Positions 1 through 8,124 of a DNA stretch of 64,000 nt are shown here, piece after piece. Made by a program: the position numbers and the translations under genes. The stretch is from Bacillus sp. HSf4 (GTDB taxonomy: Bacteria > Bacillota > Bacilli > Bacillales > Bacillaceae). Position 1 is the stretch's first letter. Each line of letters opens with the position of its first letter. The stretch covers positions 2,096,001 to 2,160,000 of the forward strand of contig NZ_CP120679.1 in the NCBI RefSeq assembly GCF_029537375.1, in the 5' to 3' direction. Under the pieces are notes generated by a model. The model was not told where the DNA came from. It saw only the letters and a list, made by a program, of their open reading frames with translations, and did not search any database.

Positions 1-192
1 GCTTGTCAAAATCGCGTCACACTGTTCAACCATCTTCTCAAGCGGGATACCGATGGTTCCGCCTGCTTGCTGAAAGGACAGCTCCGCTTCCTTGTTGAGA
101 TCCATACCATAGACAATGAAGTTTGCCAGAAGCAAATTTTTTGACATCGGAAGACCCATGTTGCCCAAACCGATAAACCCGATTTTTTTCAA
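1..192 (-). CDS. 3-hydroxyisobutyrate dehydrogenase-family protein (5' part only)
   Basis: Partial gene: only the N-terminal 64 codons lie in the window and the frame is open to base 1. The product begins with a Rossmann NAD(P) fold, with the motif KKIGFIGLGNMGLPMSKNL giving the GxGxMGxPM signature of the beta-hydroxyacid dehydrogenase family. I take the TTG at 190-192 as start because GGAG sits 8 bases upstream; an in-frame GTG at 199-201 is the alternative. It begins 14 bases after the stop of the upstream acyl-CoA dehydrogenase, so the two probably form one operon. That pairing resembles valine/isobutyrate degradation (isobutyryl-CoA dehydrogenase plus 3-hydroxyisobutyrate dehydrogenase), but the substrate is inferred. 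Confidence 0.85.
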   Translation of the reverse strand, partial: MKKIGFIGLGNMGLPMSKNLLLANFIVYGMDLNKEAELSFQQAGGTIGIPLEKMVEQCDAILTS

Positions 193-206
193 AAGTTTCA
201 CTCCGT

Positions 207-1922
207 TCACACAATATATTTCTCATGTTCGGCTATTCTTTCTGCGATTTCGCGCTTTTGGATAAACAGGTTGCTGAAGAGGGGGACAGGCAGGCTGCGA
301 ATCTCTTGCAATACGAGCTTTCTTTCGGCTTCATCTGATTTCAGCCCTGTTAAGACAGACACCGCCATCTCTTCAATGTTGCGGAAGCCTTCTTCACAAA
401 TGACGTTTGTCATGATTTCTTTCAGCCGTTCTTTAGCTTTCCCGCTTTTTTGTACCGCTTTTTCCGTCCGTATGACAGCGGATTCCATCACATAGATTTC
501 TTTCTTCATGTCGGCGATAAGCCGCGAGTATTCCTGCTCCTCTTGAATGTTAATGTTGGCGTGTGCCAGTGTATTCAAAGATTTGTTGAGAAGCCGGTTA
601 GACTGATAGATGAATTGCCTGTTTCGTTTTTCCTGCTTTTTTAACGGGATTTCAAAGTTTGTGCCAACGTTTTGGTGCACCATTTTCAGCAAAAGTTTGG
701 CGATCGTCAGCCGGTTGATTTCGTTTGTGCCTTCGAAAATCCGGCTGATCCGCGCATCCCGGTACAAACGTTCCACTTCATACTCCTGCATGTATCCGTA
801 GCCGCCATGAATCTGAACCGCCTCGTCTGCGATCCGGCCGAGCACTTCGGAGCAGTTTACTTTATTGATCGCACATTCAGATGCATAGTTTGCCAGTTCT
901 CTTAAACTTTCGCCCAGTGAACCGGCAGTCTCAAACACATTGTCTAAGTTTCCCGCCGTCCTGTAGGCAGCACTTTCCGCTCCGTAAATCGAAATCGCCA
1001 TATCGGCGATCTTTTCTTGAATCATGGAAAAATCGATGATCGGCCTGTCAAACTGTTTCCGCTGTTTGGCGTAGCTTACGGCAAGCTTCAATGCTTGTTT
1101 TGCAGTTCCGATGTTTGAAAAGGCGAGTTTCAAGCGCGCCATGTTTAAAATATTCAAGGCGACATGATGCCCTTTTCCGGCTTTTCCGATAACATTCCCG
1201 ATGGGTACTGTGACATCATCCAAGATCAAGGTCGCTGTCGAAGACCCTTTGATCCCCATTTTCTTTTCTTCAGGGCCGACCGAAACCCCTTTAAATGAGC
1301 GCTCCACGATAAACGCGGTCATGCCTTCAGCCGTTTTTGCAAAGACAACATAGACATCAGCCACTTGCGCGTTCGTAATCCACTGTTTTTCGCCATTTAA
1401 AATCCAGGCTGTTCCTTCTTTGTTCAAAACAGCCGTCGTTTTTGCATTTAAAGCGTCTGATCCTGCACTGGGCTCTGTCAGGGCATACGCTCCGATCCAT
1501 TCTCCCGATGCGAGCTTCGGCAGGTATTTTTGTTTTTGTTCTTCGGTTCCATAATAAACGTATGGCAAAGTCCCTACACCCGCATGAATATTAAAGGAGA
1601 CGCTGAACGACCCGCCGGCTCCCATTTTCTCGGCCACAAGCCCTGACAGCTTTTTGTTGAGAGAGAGGCCGCCGTATTCTTCCGGCACCTCGATCCCGAG
1701 AAGGCCGAGCTCTCCAGCTTCTTGAAACAATTTTTTAACGTTTACGTGATCATGCTGATCAATCGATTCAAGAAGGGGCATGACGTCGTTTTTGACAAAT
1801 GATTCTGTCGTTTTGGCCATGAGTTGCTCTTCCTCAGTAAAATCCTCAGGTGTAAATAGGCCAGCGGCAATTTCATGATGAAAAATCAAGGGTTCATTCC
1901 ACCGGAGTTCTGCTTTTTCCAT
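207..1922 (-). CDS. acyl-CoA dehydrogenase (long-form, about 571 aa)
   Basis: FAD-dependent acyl-CoA dehydrogenase introducing an alpha-beta double bond into an acyl-CoA. Visible family segments are EEYGG and LTEPSAGSDA (flavin/substrate loop), the middle beta domain with WITNAQVADVYVVFAK and GIKGSST, and the C-terminal helical domain with [31 protein letters not shown] and the catalytic-region IFEGTNEINR. About 170 extra residues follow the usual 380-residue fold, as in YusJ/FadE-type or very-long-chain enzymes. I choose ATG at 1922 over the overlapping GTG at 1925 because GAGGAGG then lies 6 bases upstream. It is followed 14 bases later by a beta-hydroxyacid dehydrogenase gene. Confidence 0.93.
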   Translation of the reverse strand: MEKAELRWNEPLIFHHEIAAGLFTPEDFTEEEQLMAKTTESFVKNDVMPLLESIDQHDHVNVKKLFQEAGELGLLGIEVPEEYGGLSLNKKLSGLVAEKMGAGGSFSVSFNIHAGVGTLPYVYYGTEEQKQKYLPKLASGEWIGAYALTEPSAGSDALNAKTTAVLNKEGTAWILNGEKQWITNAQVADVYVVFAKTAEGMTAFIVERSFKGVSVGPEEKKMGIKGSSTATLILDDVTVPIGNVIGKAGKGHHVALNILNMARLKLAFSNIGTAKQALKLAVSYAKQRKQFDRPIIDFSMIQEKIADMAISIYGAESAAYRTAGNLDNVFETAGSLGESLRELANYASECAINKVNCSEVLGRIADEAVQIHGGYGYMQEYEVERLYRDARISRIFEGTNEINRLTIAKLLLKMVHQNVGTNFEIPLKKQEKRNRQFIYQSNRLLNKSLNTLAHANINIQEEQEYSRLIADMKKEIYVMESAVIRTEKAVQKSGKAKERLKEIMTNVICEEGFRNIEEMAVSVLTGLKSDEAERKLVLQEIRSLPVPLFSNLFIQKREIAERIAEHEKYIV

Positions 1923-2026
1923 CACGTTCCTCCTCGCTTTCCATTCATGAATATGAACTGTGATAAAAAGGCGATGAATTCGCTTACATTATCTTTCTTA
2001 ACCGAATCATCGCCTTCTTTTCTCAT
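1922..2026 (-). other. possible 34-residue upstream ORF coupled to the acyl-CoA dehydrogenase
   Basis: A short frame begins at ATG 2026, encodes a charged 34-residue peptide (starts MRKEGDDSVKK) and ends with TGA overlapping the ATG of the dehydrogenase (TGATG). The dehydrogenase ribosome-binding site lies inside it. No clear Shine-Dalgarno precedes it, so it may be chance; if translated it would couple to the gene downstream. I recognise no family. Confidence 0.2.
1968..2016 (-). terminator. hairpin in the leader of the acyl-CoA dehydrogenase operon
   Basis: AAGGCGATGA at 1968-1977 pairs with TCATCGCCTT at 2007-2016, and pairing extends inward with one bulge. On the minus strand the stem is followed by TTTTTATCA, the form of an intrinsic terminator, yet it lies 46 bases upstream of the dehydrogenase start. 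It could be an attenuator, or the end of a short transcript from 2030-2230. The loop of about 20 bases is long, so confidence is limited. Confidence 0.35.
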
Positions 2027-2232
2027 GGTGTGTTTTTTACGGTTGATGTTCTTCAGGAAGGAAGCGTTTTTTCTTTTCCCGAACCGTGCTCACTTCCCGT
2101 TTGAAGAAAAGAACGATTGTTCTAATCATATGCGGACGTCCTAAGGTTCATGCCATCTTTGATGTGTCCCAACGGCTGAAAACGGCGGCTATTGAACGGA
2201 GGTCTGGGGAAGAAGTTGATGGAATACAAAAA
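2017..2232. other. intergenic stretch between manA terminator and the dehydrogenase leader
   Basis: About 215 bases with no gene I can support. It must hold the promoter of the acyl-CoA dehydrogenase operon, but I see no convincing -35/-10 pair. The self-complementary ATTCATGAAT at 1943-1952, downstream of the hairpin, is a possible but unproven regulator site. Confidence 0.4.
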
Positions 2233-2258
2233 GAACACCTGTATGAAGACAGGTGTTC
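2233..2258 (-). terminator. rho-independent terminator after manA
   Basis: Perfect 10-bp inverted repeat GAACACCTGT / ACAGGTGTTC with a 6-base loop, followed on the minus strand by TTTTTGT. It lies 24 bases past the manA stop and should end the manP-manA transcript. Confidence 0.9.
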
Positions 2259-2281
2259 TAAAAAGGTGAACGGATGTATGT

Positions 2282-3226
2282 TTAGATGCTCGATACAATA
2301 CACTTTGTATGCCCGTTGAGTTCAAATTCACCAAATCCATTTGGCAGCAGCATGTGATCTCCCTTTTGAAAGCCGTATTCGCGCTCGCCGGAGATCACGC
2401 GCCCCTGTCCTTCGATGATGCTGATGAGAAGAAAAGGTTTTTCCTGTTTTAAGCAGGCTGTTCCTTTTAATTCCCACTTTGCCACTGAAAAATAAGGGCC
2501 TTCAATTAAAGTGGCGCTAGCCAGGTCATCTGTTTGTTCATATTGAACCGTTCGCTCTTCCGGCAAAAATGGAACGTTGATGACGTCAATGCTTTTTTCC
2601 AGATGGAGATCGCGAAGGTTGCCAGCTGCATCCTTTCTGTCATAATCATATAATCTGTAGGTTGTATCGGAATTTTGCTGCGTCTCCAAAATCAAAATAC
2701 CTTTTCCGATGGCATGCACGGTCCCGCTTGGCACATAAAAGAAATCTCCCGGCTTCACCTTTACCCGCCGTAAAAGCTTGTCCCATTCTCCCTTTTCTAT
2801 CATGGAGATCAGCTCATTCTTTGTTTTGGCGTGATGGCCGTAAATGATTTCTGCGCCCTCTTCACAGTCTATGATATACCAGCATTCTGTTTTTCCGAGC
2901 TCCCCGTTTTCGCGTGCCTTCGCATACACGTCATTTGGGTGGACCTGAACGGATAGGTCTTGATCAGCGTCTAAAATCTTCGTCAACAGAGGGAAGCGAT
3001 CCCCCTCCAGATGTCCGAATAAATGCCGATGATTTTCCCAAAGCCCGCCGAGTGTGAGTCCTTTATATTCTCCGTTTAAAACGACGCTTTGTCCATTTTG
3101 ATGAGCGGCAAAAGCCCAGCACTCTCCCGTTTGTTCTGACGGAATGTCATAGCCGAAGGCGGCTAAAGCGGTGCCGCCCCAAATTCTTTCTTTGAAAACG
3201 GGTGCAAAAAACAACGGTTCAGTCAT
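2282..3226 (-). CDS. manA: mannose-6-phosphate isomerase, class I (ManA)
   Basis: Zinc-dependent isomerase converting mannose 6-phosphate to fructose 6-phosphate, the step after PTS uptake of mannose. The cupin-type signatures are present: FKERIWGGTAL near the N-terminus, SVQVHPNDVYA (zinc ligand region), GKTECWYII, and FFYVPSGTVHAIGKGILILE. The product is about 314 aa, the length of Bacillus ManA. Three in-frame ATGs lie at 3235, 3232 and 3226; I favour 3226 because it leaves the GGGGG site about 10 bases upstream and matches the family N-terminus M-T-E-P, but 3232 is possible. It starts 17 bases after manP and is cotranscribed with it. Confidence 0.95.
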   Translation of the reverse strand: MTEPLFFAPVFKERIWGGTALAAFGYDIPSEQTGECWAFAAHQNGQSVVLNGEYKGLTLGGLWENHRHLFGHLEGDRFPLLTKILDADQDLSVQVHPNDVYAKARENGELGKTECWYIIDCEEGAEIIYGHHAKTKNELISMIEKGEWDKLLRRVKVKPGDFFYVPSGTVHAIGKGILILETQQNSDTTYRLYDYDRKDAAGNLRDLHLEKSIDVINVPFLPEERTVQYEQTDDLASATLIEGPYFSVAKWELKGTACLKQEKPFLLISIIEGQGRVISGEREYGFQKGDHMLLPNGFGEFELNGHTKCIVSSI

Positions 3227-3243
3227 CCTCATCATTCCCCCGT

Positions 3244-5166
3244 TTATATGATTTCGTCCAAAAGCTTGTATGCTTCTTCTTTTGTTTCCACAGACAGCAG
3301 TCTTTGACGGTAGCTGTCATCCATTAGTTTTCGCGACAGCATTTGCAGGAGTTTTAAATGCTCGTTTCCTTCGCTTTCTTTCGGTACGGCGATCATAAAG
3401 ATTAATTTCGCCTTTGTTCCATCAAGGCTTTTCCAATCGACACCCGATCTTTTCATCCCAAATGCGACGCTTGGCCGTTTCACTGCATCAGATTTTCCGT
3501 GCGGAATCGCAATATTCATTCCGATCGCTGTTGTGCTTTCTTGTTCGCGAGCCATAATCGCTTCTTTAAATCCGCTTGCTGAATAAAGTGCGCCGGCGCT
3601 GGCTAATTTTTCGATCATTTCATCGATAATCTCGTCTCTTGTTTCCCCTGATAATGCAGACTCGATCAGCTCGATATCGGTGATGTCGGTCAGCTTGTTG
3701 ATTTCCGGCATGTTGATGTGCTTTTTGGCTTCCATCGGTGCGTCTTTGACTGTTTCGGGCCGAGTTGGCTGCGGTGTTTCAGCAATATCTTTTTTTAAGA
3801 CATTGACCAAAAAGGCAGTGACAAGTGATCCGGCAATGACAGCGATAAAAAACATCAGGACATGATCCACCGCTCCAAGCACCGCAACGATTGGTCCCCC
3901 GTGTGCCACTCTGTCCCCGACGTTTCCGATCATCGCGATGACAGAACCTGTCATCGAACCAGCCATGATACTCGGAATCACGCGAAGCGGATCTTGCGCT
4001 GCAAATGGAATGGCGCCTTCAGTAATGCCGAACAATCCCATCGTAAATGCCGCTTTTCCCATTTCTCTTTCTGCCGTCTGGAATTTTCTTTTTCCTAAAA
4101 ACGTCGCAATACCGAGCCCGATTGGCGGTATACAGATGGCAACTGCAATCGGGCCCATGATTTCGTAGTTTCCTTCACCGATCATGGCAGATCCAAACAG
4201 AAAGGCCACTTTGTTGACGGGACCGCCCATATCAAACGAAATCATCGCGCCCAGGATCAAAGCCAGAAGAATGGAGCTTGATCCCTTCATCCCAGCCAGC
4301 CAGACCGTCAATGATTCAAAGATTTGCGCGACAGGCGCGCCGATCAATAGTACAAATGCCAAACCTACAATCAGTGATGCAACCACCGGTATGACAATAA
4401 TCGGCATAATCGGCTGTAGCGCTTTTGGGACTTTTAATTTTTTGATGGCCAGCGCCGCATAGCCCGCTAAAAAACCGGCGATAATCCCGCCGAGGAAACC
4501 CGCGCCGCTCACGCTGCCGTAAAAGCTTCCCGTCGCCGCGATATAGCCGCCGATCATACCTGGAACAAGCCCTGGTTTATCGGCGATGCTGTAGGCGATA
4601 TATCCGGCTAAAATCGGGATCATGAATGAGAATGAAGCGCTTCCGATCTGTTCAATCGTTTTCCAGAAAGAATCATCCGGAATCACCAGGCCTTTCGGCG
4701 TTTTCTCACCGCCGAGCGTCAGGGCAACCGCTATCAGCAGTCCGCCGACGACGATGAATGGAACCATGAAGGAAACACCGTTCATCAGATGACGGTAAAT
4801 CGGGTTTTGTTTTTTCTCCCGCTGACTGTCCGGGGCCGATTTTGAATCTGATTGATGGGTCGGGATGTCGCCGTTTACCGCTCTCTTAATCAGTTCTTCC
4901 GGCTTGCGGATGCCGTCTTGAACACCGACAGCCAACAATTTCTTTCCGATAAAGCGGTCTTTATTGACCGACCGGTCCGCAGCAATAATAATCGCGTCTG
5001 CTTCGCGAATGTCTTGTTCGGTCAGCTCGTTTTCTACTCCGATGCCGCCTTGGGTTTCGACTTTCAGTTGAACGCCCAGCCTGTCGGCCGCTTTTTGCAG
5101 ATTTTCCGCGGCCATGTACGTGTGGGCAATTCCGTTTGGACATGATGTAATCGCTAACAGTTTCAT
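3244..5166 (-). CDS. manP: mannose-specific PTS permease EIIBCA (ManP)
   Basis: Membrane permease of the fructose/mannose PTS family that imports mannose and releases mannose 6-phosphate. Domain order is IIB (1-100, phosphorylated Cys in ITSCPNGIAHTYMAAE), a charged linker, IIC with about ten membrane segments (120-460, including DMGGPVNKVAF), then IIA (490-640, active His in NIAIPHGKSD). At 640 aa it has the length of B. subtilis ManP. ATG 5166 has GGGGAGG upstream. It sits downstream of the activator gene manR and upstream of manA, and a ManR-type box lies in its promoter region, so ManR activation and phosphorylation control are expected. Confidence 0.95.
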   Translation of the reverse strand: MKLLAITSCPNGIAHTYMAAENLQKAADRLGVQLKVETQGGIGVENELTEQDIREADAIIIAADRSVNKDRFIGKKLLAVGVQDGIRKPEELIKRAVNGDIPTHQSDSKSAPDSQREKKQNPIYRHLMNGVSFMVPFIVVGGLLIAVALTLGGEKTPKGLVIPDDSFWKTIEQIGSASFSFMIPILAGYIAYSIADKPGLVPGMIGGYIAATGSFYGSVSGAGFLGGIIAGFLAGYAALAIKKLKVPKALQPIMPIIVIPVVASLIVGLAFVLLIGAPVAQIFESLTVWLAGMKGSSSILLALILGAMISFDMGGPVNKVAFLFGSAMIGEGNYEIMGPIAVAICIPPIGLGIATFLGKRKFQTAEREMGKAAFTMGLFGITEGAIPFAAQDPLRVIPSIMAGSMTGSVIAMIGNVGDRVAHGGPIVAVLGAVDHVLMFFIAVIAGSLVTAFLVNVLKKDIAETPQPTRPETVKDAPMEAKKHINMPEINKLTDITDIELIESALSGETRDEIIDEMIEKLASAGALYSASGFKEAIMAREQESTTAIGMNIAIPHGKSDAVKRPSVAFGMKRSGVDWKSLDGTKAKLIFMIAVPKESEGNEHLKLLQMLSRKLMDDSYRQRLLSVETKEEAYKLLDEII

Positions 5167-5249
5167 GCTCGTCCTCCCCTTAGAATAAAGTATGTTTAGT
5201 AGGGCTTGTCACTACTGTATATCAAAATCAGGATGTTAAAAGCGCTTGT

Positions 5250-5273
5250 TTTTACCGTAGTTTCCGGAAAAAT
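5250..5273. promoter_or_regulatory. ManR-type operator upstream of manP
   Basis: A 24-base block whose core is TTTCCGGAAA, identical at 22 of 24 positions with a block at 7377-7400 in front of manR. Presence in front of both manP and manR, and nowhere else I can see in the window, makes it the likely ManR binding site. A weak cre-like AAAAGCGCTTGT lies next to it at about 5237-5248. Confidence 0.7.
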
Positions 5274-5301
5274 CGGCTTTTTTCCCTATCAAATTAAAAA
5301 A

Positions 5302-5316
5302 CAGGGCTTAGCCCTG
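5302..5316 (-). terminator. manR terminator with the stop codon in its loop
   Basis: On the minus strand CAGGGC-TAA-GCCCTG is followed by TTTTTTAATTTG. The three-base loop is the TAA stop of manR, so the hairpin spans the end of the coding sequence. Confidence 0.85.
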
Positions 5317-7251
5317 CCTTTCATAGTCCAAATAAGATAAAAATTTCATCACATTTGTTTCCTGTGTCAGCATGCGAATGAAAGCCGGCTGTTCGCTAAG
5401 GTATGACAGCTCGTGAAACAATTGCCGCGTCATGTTTTGATCCTCGTGTTTCACAGCCAGCATAAAGACGAGCGACACCTTTTCAGCCCCCCAGTCAAGC
5501 GGCTCTTTTAAGGTGGCGATAGCGATGGCCGATTGTTTAATCCATTTCGCGTTTGCATGGGGAATCGCAATTCCGGCACCGATGTTTGTCGCCGACATTT
5601 TTTCACGCATGACGGCATGTGCGGCGTAATCCTTTTCGACATAGCCTTTTTCATACAAAGCCGCTGCCAATTTTTCAATCAGTTTGTAGCGATGCTCTGA
5701 TTCTTGCTGCAGAAATACTAAAAATGGCGTCGTATTGTTTAACATTTTAAATGTTTGTTTTTTGCGATCATCCATTTGCTCGACAAACACGTTCAGCTTT
5801 TCTTCATCACCGGACTCTAACAGCGGTGATACGACAACATGGGGAAGCTTCATATCTTCCAGGGATACTGTGGAAATGACGAGCTCTGCATCACTGTGCC
5901 TGGCTAAATAATCCGGCAAGTCGGCTTTGGCGATACAGTCGAGCACATCGATTTGCCGGCATTTCCGCTCGATCTTTGTTCGCAATAATTGCGACATCCC
6001 GATTCCCATATGGCAGACAATGACGGCTTTTTTTCTTGCATGGCCGCCGCGGTTAAAACGTTCGACCGCCGCTTGAAAATGCAATGTCAGATATGCGGCT
6101 TCTTCCTCCGGAATCGCAAGCGCGAACGCTTGATTGATGTCTTCCAGCGCATCGATGACAATATGAAACAAATAAGGATACATTGTTTTGATGTCTCTAA
6201 GCATTGGATTGGATACCGAAAGACCATAGTTTAGGCGATTTAACACTGTGTTGAGATGAATGTTCAAGCCGCCCATCAACACCTGATCCTGGCGGAAATC
6301 CTGCATTTTCAGCTCTGATACGCGGTCGATCAGGTGCCGGACAACCTGATGAAGCAAAGGATTTTCCAGGTTTTTCTCTTCCTGATGACCCGGATACCGA
6401 ACTTTCCCGCCCAGGATATGCAATGTCAAATAGACGATTTCCTCTTTGGGAAAGCGGATGGCAAAAGGGGCCTCCAGCCGTTTTAACAATGATAGTGTCC
6501 ATTGATATTCTTTTTTCTCTTCGACAAGGGAGATGTCTTTTTGAGCAATGGAAATCGGCTGCTTCATTTTGATCCGGCGGATCATCAATAAAATATGCAG
6601 CAGCAAATTTTCACTCGTTTCATCCGTGAAGTATAAAGAATGCCGCTTTTGCATTGATTTGATTTCATTCATCACACATTCGATTTCATGGCTTAAAAAT
6701 TTGTTTTTGATAAATTGACTTGTAAATTGTGGATGGTCGATTAAATCCGATAGCCTGGCCATCGCTTTTCTTTTATTTTTTTCGCTCCCTTTAATGGTTA
6801 AGCCGAGCCGTTGCTTTGACACCAATGTGAGGTCAAACCGCTTCAGCCACCCTCCTATTTTGGTTAAATCTTTTTTGATGGCCGATTTATTTAAAAAATA
6901 TCGCGCAGCAATGTCTTTTGCAGAAGCGGGCTTTGGATTCATTAATAAGTGGTAAGCGATGTCCAGCATTCTTTCCTCATCGGTTTTCTGCTTATGGCCG
7001 CTGTGTTCACGAAATAGTTGATGGGTCAGGCGGACCCTCTCATCATCTTCTATTTGTAAGTAAACGCCTACCCCCGGTTTGCGAATCAGTTCTGCATCAG
7101 CATGTTCATTTAAATAATCTTCGATCGCTTTAAGGTCGTTTCGGATCGTTTTTTCGGAACACTTTACTCTGTCAGCGACATCTTGCACGATTAAATAATC
7201 ATCAGGTTCAGATAATAACAGATATAAAATGTCTTTTTGCCTCGTATTCAT
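5308..7251 (-). CDS. manR: mannose operon transcriptional activator (ManR)
   Basis: PRD-containing activator of the BglG/MtlR type. An N-terminal helix-turn-helix pair (residues 1-170, with CSEKTIRNDLKAIEDYL and LNKSAIKKDLTKI) is followed by two PRD domains (about 180-400, with conserved histidines in LHILGGKVRYPGH and LTLHFQAAVE), an EIIB-like domain (VICHMGIGMSQLL, Cys about 420) and a C-terminal EIIA-like domain (GIAIPHANAKW). At 647 aa it matches B. subtilis ManR. Phosphorylation of these domains by HPr and ManP should set its activity. It lies directly upstream of manP, with its own promoter and a second copy of the presumed ManR box. Confidence 0.95.
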   Translation of the reverse strand: MNTRQKDILYLLLSEPDDYLIVQDVADRVKCSEKTIRNDLKAIEDYLNEHADAELIRKPGVGVYLQIEDDERVRLTHQLFREHSGHKQKTDEERMLDIAYHLLMNPKPASAKDIAARYFLNKSAIKKDLTKIGGWLKRFDLTLVSKQRLGLTIKGSEKNKRKAMARLSDLIDHPQFTSQFIKNKFLSHEIECVMNEIKSMQKRHSLYFTDETSENLLLHILLMIRRIKMKQPISIAQKDISLVEEKKEYQWTLSLLKRLEAPFAIRFPKEEIVYLTLHILGGKVRYPGHQEEKNLENPLLHQVVRHLIDRVSELKMQDFRQDQVLMGGLNIHLNTVLNRLNYGLSVSNPMLRDIKTMYPYLFHIVIDALEDINQAFALAIPEEEAAYLTLHFQAAVERFNRGGHARKKAVIVCHMGIGMSQLLRTKIERKCRQIDVLDCIAKADLPDYLARHSDAELVISTVSLEDMKLPHVVVSPLLESGDEEKLNVFVEQMDDRKKQTFKMLNNTTPFLVFLQQESEHRYKLIEKLAAALYEKGYVEKDYAAHAVMREKMSATNIGAGIAIPHANAKWIKQSAIAIATLKEPLDWGAEKVSLVFMLAVKHEDQNMTRQLFHELSYLSEQPAFIRMLTQETNVMKFLSYLDYERQG

Positions 7252-7326
7252 GTGGATTTCACCTGTTTTCTATCCTTCCTGTCAATTTCCCTTAATGCCT
7301 AAAATTATAGTATAAGTATACTACAT

Positions 7327-7342
7327 ACGAAACCGTTTACAT
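7327..7342. promoter_or_regulatory. catabolite-responsive element (cre) in the manR promoter region
   Basis: ACGAAACCGTTTACAT matches the CcpA cre consensus at 14 of 16 positions, the deviations being the second and seventh bases. It lies about 75 bases upstream of manR, next to TATACT/TATAAT-like elements at 7304-7322, consistent with glucose repression of mannose use. Confidence 0.65.
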
Positions 7343-7376
7343 TATATAATGAAATAAAAGAGGCAAAAGTTTGATT

Positions 7377-7400
7377 TTTTACCGAAGCTTCCGGAAAAAT
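7377..7400. promoter_or_regulatory. ManR-type operator upstream of manR
   Basis: Second copy of the 24-base block found upstream of manP (22 of 24 identical, core TTCCGGAA). Its position about 130 bases upstream of the manR start fits autoregulation. Confidence 0.65.
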
Positions 7401-7426
7401 GATGTTTATCAAAAGCAAAAAATAAA

Positions 7427-7464
7427 AAAGGATCAAAAAGAGCCATGCTCCCTTCTGATCCTTT
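7427..7464 (-). terminator. terminator of the GntR-ABC cassette
   Basis: On the minus strand AAAGGATCA pairs with TGATCCTTT, with an inner GAGC/GCTC stem, followed by TTTATTTTTTG. It lies 3 bases beyond the stop of the ABC permease gene. Confidence 0.85.
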
Positions 7465-7467
7465 AGA

Positions 7468-8124
7468 TTAAAACTCTCTTTTTTGATAAAACTTAAGAGA
7501 AAGACCATATGAACAAATGATGATGGCAAATAAAGCAACAATCAACAGAATGAAGCTTCCCGCGTTTGAGGTGCTTCCAATCCATTCCGTGAGCTTCTTG
7601 TTAAAAGCGAAATGCTCATCCTCGCTCAAAAATTTAACAACTGCTGTTCCGCCAAATATAAAGACGAAAAAAATGATAAGGTTCGCCATTTTCGATTTCA
7701 GATAGCCGTACTTAAAAATTAACGGAAACGAGATGGCGCTAAACAAAGTGACAGCCACAACGGCGCCCATTGCCCCTATCGCTGTGAATGGAAACTCAAG
7801 CGGTACGTGTAGCAACTGACAGATCATATTCAGCAAGAAGTAGACAAGAATCGCGTAGGCTGCATACACATAGACTGAAACATACTTGGACATGACGATG
7901 ATATTTCGTTTGATAGGTAGGCTGATCAGGATTTTGTCGCTGTTGTTTTTGTCCTCCAATGAGCTTGCACCGAGAGTCAGCTGATACGTGATGGCCAACA
8001 CGGCGAGCGTATAGCCGATATGCTCAAGCTGAGAAAACGTAAATGTGAAAAAGATCATCAAAAAGAGCGATAATTTGATTGTTTTTTTCTGCATTAAGAT
8101 ATCTTTTTTAATAAGATGATACAC
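7468..8124 (-). CDS. ABC-2 type transporter permease
   Basis: Integral membrane protein of about 218 aa with six predicted hydrophobic segments, of the small ABC2-membrane type found with YtrA/PmtR-like regulators (the LGASSLEDKNNSDKILISLPI loop after helix two is typical of that group). It should form the membrane part of an exporter with the ATPase upstream. I choose GTG at 8124, 8 bases after AGGAG, rather than the GTG at 8133 that abuts it. The frame overlaps the ATPase gene by 17 bases, indicating translational coupling. The substrate is unknown. Confidence 0.85.
   Translation of the reverse strand: MYHLIKKDILMQKKTIKLSLFLMIFFTFTFSQLEHIGYTLAVLAITYQLTLGASSLEDKNNSDKILISLPIKRNIIVMSKYVSVYVYAAYAILVYFLLNMICQLLHVPLEFPFTAIGAMGAVVAVTLFSAISFPLIFKYGYLKSKMANLIIFFVFIFGGTAVVKFLSEDEHFAFNKKLTEWIGSTSNAGSFILLIVALFAIIICSYGLSLKFYQKREF

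Noticed and set aside
5230..5250. cre site in the manP promoter
   Set aside because: AAAAGCGCTTGT shows the core CG with flanking A/T but lacks the outer TG and CA of the consensus; too weak to annotate as a feature.
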